From assembly GCA_946540675.1 (NCBI GenBank), contig CAMNIW010000050.1, positions 1 through 8,094 on the forward strand: 8,094 nt of DNA, read 5' to 3'. The notes under the pieces are model-generated. The model made no database searches. It was not told where the DNA came from and was given only the letters and a program-made list of their open reading frames with translations. The position numbers and the translations under genes are program-made. The stretch comes from an uncultured Clostridia bacterium (GTDB lineage: Bacteria; Bacillota; Clostridia; Christensenellales; Borkfalkiaceae). Positions 4,864 through 8,094 of the stretch are shown piece after piece. Positions within the stretch are counted from its first letter, which is position 1; each line of letters opens with the position of its first letter.

Positions 4864-5214
4864 ATGCCCGTCACCACGTCTAATATTTACGGAAAAATTT
4901 CAATATCCGACGACGCTATCGCCAAGGTGGTAACTCACGCCGCTTTGGAGTGTTACGGCATAGTGGAAATGGTCTCTCGGAAACTGTCCGACAGCATTTC
5001 CCATCTTTTCGGCCGCGATTCGGACACCAAGGGGGTAAAAGTCACTACGAGCGGCGACCGCATTTACGTCGACGTATACGTCATCATAAAGTACGGCGTA
5101 TCTATATCCGCCGTCGCGGATTCGCTTAAAAACGCGGTCAAATACAAAGTCGAAGAATTTACGGGTATGATCGTAGATACGGTCAACGTCAACATCATCG
5201 GCGTCAAATTATGA
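4864..5214 (+). CDS. yloU: Asp23/Gls24 family envelope stress response protein (YloU-like)
   Basis: 116 residues, typical for single-domain Asp23 proteins. Signatures: NIYGKISISDDAIAKVVTHA (8-27), the family's N-terminal pattern for an initial strand and helix; a central variable loop; then RIYVDVYVIIKYGVSISAV (65-83) and a C-terminal VNVNIIGVKL. Asp23-family proteins are small cytosolic proteins linked to cell-envelope homeostasis; the precise role of YloU is not established. It is the first gene after the promoter at 4816 and is followed after 66 bp by fakA. The Asp23-FakA pair is a conserved neighbourhood, which supports a link to fatty-acid or membrane metabolism. Confidence 0.95.
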   Translation: MPVTTSNIYGKISISDDAIAKVVTHAALECYGIVEMVSRKLSDSISHLFGRDSDTKGVKVTTSGDRIYVDVYVIIKYGVSISAVADSLKNAVKYKVEEFTGMIVDTVNVNIIGVKL

Positions 5215-5280
5215 TTGTAATCGGGGGCTTTTTTTGTTTAGTCCCTGTTCCATTTCGCTTTCGGAGGAAATTTTTCAGAA

Positions 5281-6912
5281 ATGATAAAGAATATAAACGG
5301 CGCTACGTTTGCCAGAATGGTGGTAAGCGCCTCTAAATTGCTCGACGTCAACAGAGAGCAGATAGATACGTTAAACGTTTTCCCTGTGCCCGACGGAGAT
5401 ACGGGCACGAATATGAGCCTTACGATGCAGTCGGCGGTAAAGGAGATAAAGGCGGTAAAATCCACTTCGCTTTCGGACTTCACCGACGCGGTTTCCAAGG
5501 GCGCGTTAAGGGGAGCGCGCGGAAACTCAGGCGTCATCACTTCACAGATATTCAGGGGAATGTGCGCGGTACTCAAAGATTATTCGGAGTTCGACACAAA
5601 GACGTTTGCAAAGGCTCTTAAAAACGCCACGACGATAGCATACAGCGCGGTTTCGATACCCAAGGAAGGAACGATCCTTACCGTTTGTCGTATGGTTTCC
5701 GAACACGCGCAGAGCATAAGCGGCAAAATAAAAGATTTCGAGACGTTTTTTCAGGAAATAATCGATAAAGCGGACGAAGCGGTAAAACTCACTCCCGACC
5801 TTCTTCCCGTACTCAAAAAAGCGGGAGTCGTGGATTCGGGCGGAACGGGACTTCTGACGATCTATAAGGGAATGTACAAAGGACTTATAGGCGAAGAGAT
5901 AGAAGGAGCGGCGGCGGAAGAACCCGAAGTAAAGGTAGACCCGACAAGGGAACACGCCGATATATTTAACTTAGGACAGATAGAATTCGGTTATTGCACT
6001 GAATTTTTCATCATAAATTTGAAGAAAAAGACCACTCTCGCGGATATTGACAGGCTGAGAGAGTACTATATGACCATAGGCGACAGCGTTCTCGTCATAG
6101 GAGATCTCGAATTCGTCAAAGTCCACGTCCACACCAACAATCCGGGACAGGCGCTCACCAAAGCCCTTCAACTCGGCGAAGTGGACAGGATAAAGATCGA
6201 GAATATGCTCGAAGAGAACAGGCAACTCAAAAAGAAGTACGAAGCCGAGAGAAAGCCTATGGGAATGCTCTCCATTTGTTCGGGCAAGGGCATAGAAGAC
6301 ATATTCAAGGATATAAACGTAGACAGGGTCATAGAAGGCGGACAAACCATGAACCCGTCGGCGCAGGACATCGCGGACGCGATAGTCAAGATAAACGCCG
6401 AAAGCGTGTTTATATTCCCCAACAACAAGAATATAATCCTTGCGGCGGAGCAGTCGAAATCTCTCGTCGAAGGCAAGAAAATATACGTTGTTCCCACTAA
6501 AAATATCCCGCAGGGCATTTCCGCGGCGCTCGCTTTTAACCCCGAGATAACCGCCGACGAAAACCTTATCGAGATGTTGCACGCGATAGACAACGTGACG
6601 GCGGGACAGGTAACTTACGCGGTCAGAAACGCCAAGGTGGACGGCTACACGCTCACGAAAGGCGACATAATCGGGCTCGACAACAAGAAAATTCTCGCCA
6701 AGGGCAAGGATATAGACACCGTTACGGGCGTACTTATAGACAAACTCCACGACGCGGCGCACAGCCTTATCAATCTGTATTACGGTTCGGACGTAACCGA
6801 AGAACAGGCGATCGCCTTGCAGGAGAACTTGCAGGAGAGATATCCGGATATGGACGTCGAGATATTCTACGGCGGGCAGCCCATTTACTATTACATAGTA
6901 TCCTTGGAATAA
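5281..6912 (+). CDS. fakA: Fatty acid kinase subunit FakA (DAK2/DhaL-domain, YloV family)
   Basis: ATP-binding subunit of fatty acid kinase: with a DegV-family FakB carrier holding the fatty acid, it makes acyl-phosphate from exogenous fatty acids for phospholipid synthesis by PlsX/PlsY. Cytosolic. 543 residues, close to the 548-553 typical length. N-terminal DhaL-type kinase domain: NVFPVPDGDTGTNM (32-45, with metal/ATP-binding Asp38 and Asp40), GARGNSGVI (78-86), EGTILTV (129-135), DSGGTGL (185-191). The middle domain includes YCTEFF (238-243) and VHVHTNNPG (281-289). A C-terminal EDD/DegV-like domain follows, with GGQTMNPS (353-360) and IFPNNKN. GGAGG at 5263-5267 is 13 bases from ATG, a rather long spacing. 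No fakB is visible here. It lies downstream of yloU, probably in the same transcript. Confidence 0.97.
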   Translation: MIKNINGATFARMVVSASKLLDVNREQIDTLNVFPVPDGDTGTNMSLTMQSAVKEIKAVKSTSLSDFTDAVSKGALRGARGNSGVITSQIFRGMCAVLKDYSEFDTKTFAKALKNATTIAYSAVSIPKEGTILTVCRMVSEHAQSISGKIKDFETFFQEIIDKADEAVKLTPDLLPVLKKAGVVDSGGTGLLTIYKGMYKGLIGEEIEGAAAEEPEVKVDPTREHADIFNLGQIEFGYCTEFFIINLKKKTTLADIDRLREYYMTIGDSVLVIGDLEFVKVHVHTNNPGQALTKALQLGEVDRIKIENMLEENRQLKKKYEAERKPMGMLSICSGKGIEDIFKDINVDRVIEGGQTMNPSAQDIADAIVKINAESVFIFPNNKNIILAAEQSKSLVEGKKIYVVPTKNIPQGISAALAFNPEITADENLIEMLHAIDNVTAGQVTYAVRNAKVDGYTLTKGDIIGLDNKKILAKGKDIDTVTGVLIDKLHDAAHSLINLYYGSDVTEEQAIALQENLQERYPDMDVEIFYGGQPIYYYIVSLE

Positions 6913-6928
6913 ATCATCGTATTATTTT

Positions 6929-6961
6929 GCGGAAAACGGGGAAACCGTTTTCCGCTTTTTT
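6929..6961 (+). terminator. Intrinsic terminator between fakA and recG
   Basis: A perfect 11-bp stem (6929-6939 with 6945-6955, GCGGAAAACGG / CCGTTTTCCGC), loop GGAAA, then six T. It lies 16 bases after the fakA stop and 11 bases before the recG ATG. No promoter fits between it and recG, so recG must rely on readthrough or on a start of transcription further upstream. Confidence 0.88.
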
Positions 6962-6972
6962 GAAATAAGATT

Positions 6973-8094
6973 ATGAAACTCACCGAAATAAGGGGTATAA
7001 GCGACAAGCGCGCCGAAGACTTCGCAAAAATGGGAATAACCACCGCGGAACAACTCGTTAAGCATTTTCCGAGAACATATCTCGACTTAACGACTACTTT
7101 GCCGCTCGAAAAGTGCTATAATAACGATATAGTGCTGACGTACGGCAAAGTTTTAAGTATGCCCGTGGTCTTTACGTCGGCGAGAAAATTGAAGTGCGTA
7201 AAGGTAGCCGTCGAGCAGGGAATGCAGGTTTTTACCGCGATATGGTTCAATCAGCCGTACGTCACGGGTAAACTCCGTCCCGACGTCGAGTACCTTTTTT
7301 ACGGGCGGGTAAAAAACGGTTTCGGGGGAACGACGCTCGTCAACCCGTCGTTCGAGCCGATCGACAACAACGTGCGCTTAAAGGGCATAGTTCCCGTCTA
7401 TTCCTTAAAGGGCAACCTTACCCAGAAATGCGTGCGGGACGCCGTAAAAGACGCCCTTTATAAGTTGAAGACGCGTTCGGTCATACCCGAAGAACTGATA
7501 AGGAAATACAACGTTTCTTCTCTTTACGACGCCTACCGAGAAGTGCATTCCCCCACCGACGTAACGTCGGGGCAAAGGGCTGCGGAAAGGATCGCTATAG
7601 AAGAGTATTTTATACTCATTTCGGCGTTCAAACTGATAAAGGGCGACCGCCAGCAGATAAGGATAAATCAATATTCCTGCACGGCGGCGGATATGAAGGC
7701 TTTTACCGAGCGGTTCGGGTTCGAGTTCACCGCGGGGCAAAAAAAGGCTGTCAACGAGATATATTCCGATCTCACGTCGCCGCGCTCTATGAACAGGCTT
7801 TTGCAAGGCGACGTCGGAAGCGGCAAGACGGCAGTCGCGCTTTGCGCCGTTTACGCCGCCGTAAAGAGCGGTTATCAGGCGGCGATGCTCGCGCCGACCG
7901 AGATTCTCGCAAAGCAAAATTTCTCGATAATTCAACGGATTTTCCCCGAATACGAGTGCGTGTTTTTGAGCGGCTCGTTAAAGGCTTCGGAGAAAAACGC
8001 CATAAAGAAAAGGATAAAGAGCGGCGACGCGAGAATAGTCGTCGGCACCCACGCGGTAATTCAGGGAGACGTTGAGTTTTATAACCTTTCTATG
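6973..8094 (+). CDS. recG: ATP-dependent DNA helicase RecG, 3'-truncated by the window edge
   Basis: Double-stranded DNA translocase that reverses stalled replication forks and branch-migrates Holliday junctions. 374 residues are visible, open to the last base; a complete RecG is about 680-690. The N-terminal region (MKLTEIRGISDKRAEDFAKMGI) contains the usual helix-hairpin-helix-like start and is followed by a wedge/OB-fold part (about 50-150). Helicase motifs are present in order: LLQGDVGSGKT with Walker A GDVGSGKT (279-286), motif Ia AMLAPTEILAKQ (304-315), SGSLKASEKN, and GTHAVIQ (358-364). The DEQH-type motif II should start just past the edge. The start is the first ATG after an in-frame stop at 6961; the preceding sequence (GAAATAAGATT) has no good Shine-Dalgarno, so initiation may be weak. 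recG follows fakA at this locus in many Firmicutes, but here a terminator separates them. Confidence 0.97.
   Translation, partial: MKLTEIRGISDKRAEDFAKMGITTAEQLVKHFPRTYLDLTTTLPLEKCYNNDIVLTYGKVLSMPVVFTSARKLKCVKVAVEQGMQVFTAIWFNQPYVTGKLRPDVEYLFYGRVKNGFGGTTLVNPSFEPIDNNVRLKGIVPVYSLKGNLTQKCVRDAVKDALYKLKTRSVIPEELIRKYNVSSLYDAYREVHSPTDVTSGQRAAERIAIEEYFILISAFKLIKGDRQQIRINQYSCTAADMKAFTERFGFEFTAGQKKAVNEIYSDLTSPRSMNRLLQGDVGSGKTAVALCAVYAAVKSGYQAAMLAPTEILAKQNFSIIQRIFPEYECVFLSGSLKASEKNAIKKRIKSGDARIVVGTHAVIQGDVEFYNLSM

Noticed and set aside
5222..5235. Terminator between yloU and fakA (GGGGGC then T7).
   Set aside because: Only a 4-bp stem (GATT-GT-AATC) precedes the T-run; too weak to call, although partial termination is possible.
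5971..6762. A long minus-strand frame antisense to fakA.
   Set aside because: Shadow of the fakA codon pattern; no family signature.

Overview
The window looks like a piece of a low-to-moderate-GC Bacillota (Firmicutes) chromosome, probably an uncultured Clostridia-type gut bacterium. This rests on canonical -35/-10 hexamers with 17-bp spacers, strong GGAGG-type ribosome binding sites, U-tract hairpin terminators, a four-cysteine bL28, and the gene order rpmB / yloU (Asp23) / fakA / recG, which is characteristic of Firmicutes. The genus cannot be set from the sequence alone. The core genes are clearly richer in G+C than the small module in the middle.

Layout. (1) 2-1774: the 3' part of fusA (EF-G), the end of a str operon. 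(2) 1775-2194: a 420-bp gap between fusA and tuf. It holds a 125-bp foldable unit with imperfect 17-bp terminal inverted repeats, then three full and one partial copy of a 58-bp tandem repeat, then a tuf promoter. (3) 2195-3415: tuf (EF-Tu), closed by a strong terminator. (4) 3446-3576: terminator hairpins between convergent genes. (5) 3592-4261: an AT-rich two-gene module, an unrecognised 118-aa protein (minus strand) divergent from a 68-aa Xre-family repressor (plus strand). Two palindromic sites, TACGA-N7-TCGTA, sit in the intergenic region, one of them filling the 17-bp promoter spacer exactly. (6) 4262-4483: hairpins and terminators, no convincing gene. (7) 4484-4672: rpmB on the minus strand, divergent from (8) yloU and fakA (4864-6912) on the plus strand. 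(9) 6973-8094: the 5' half of recG, cut by the window end.

How the genes work together. fusA and tuf encode the two elongation GTPases of translation and rpmB a large-subunit ribosomal protein. fakA encodes the fatty-acid kinase subunit that phosphorylates exogenous fatty acids, and yloU its usual Asp23-family neighbour. recG encodes a fork-remodelling helicase. The Xre/118-aa pair is not part of either housekeeping block and looks like an inserted, self-regulated accessory module. It is the best candidate here for something undescribed, although nothing in the sequence reveals its function.
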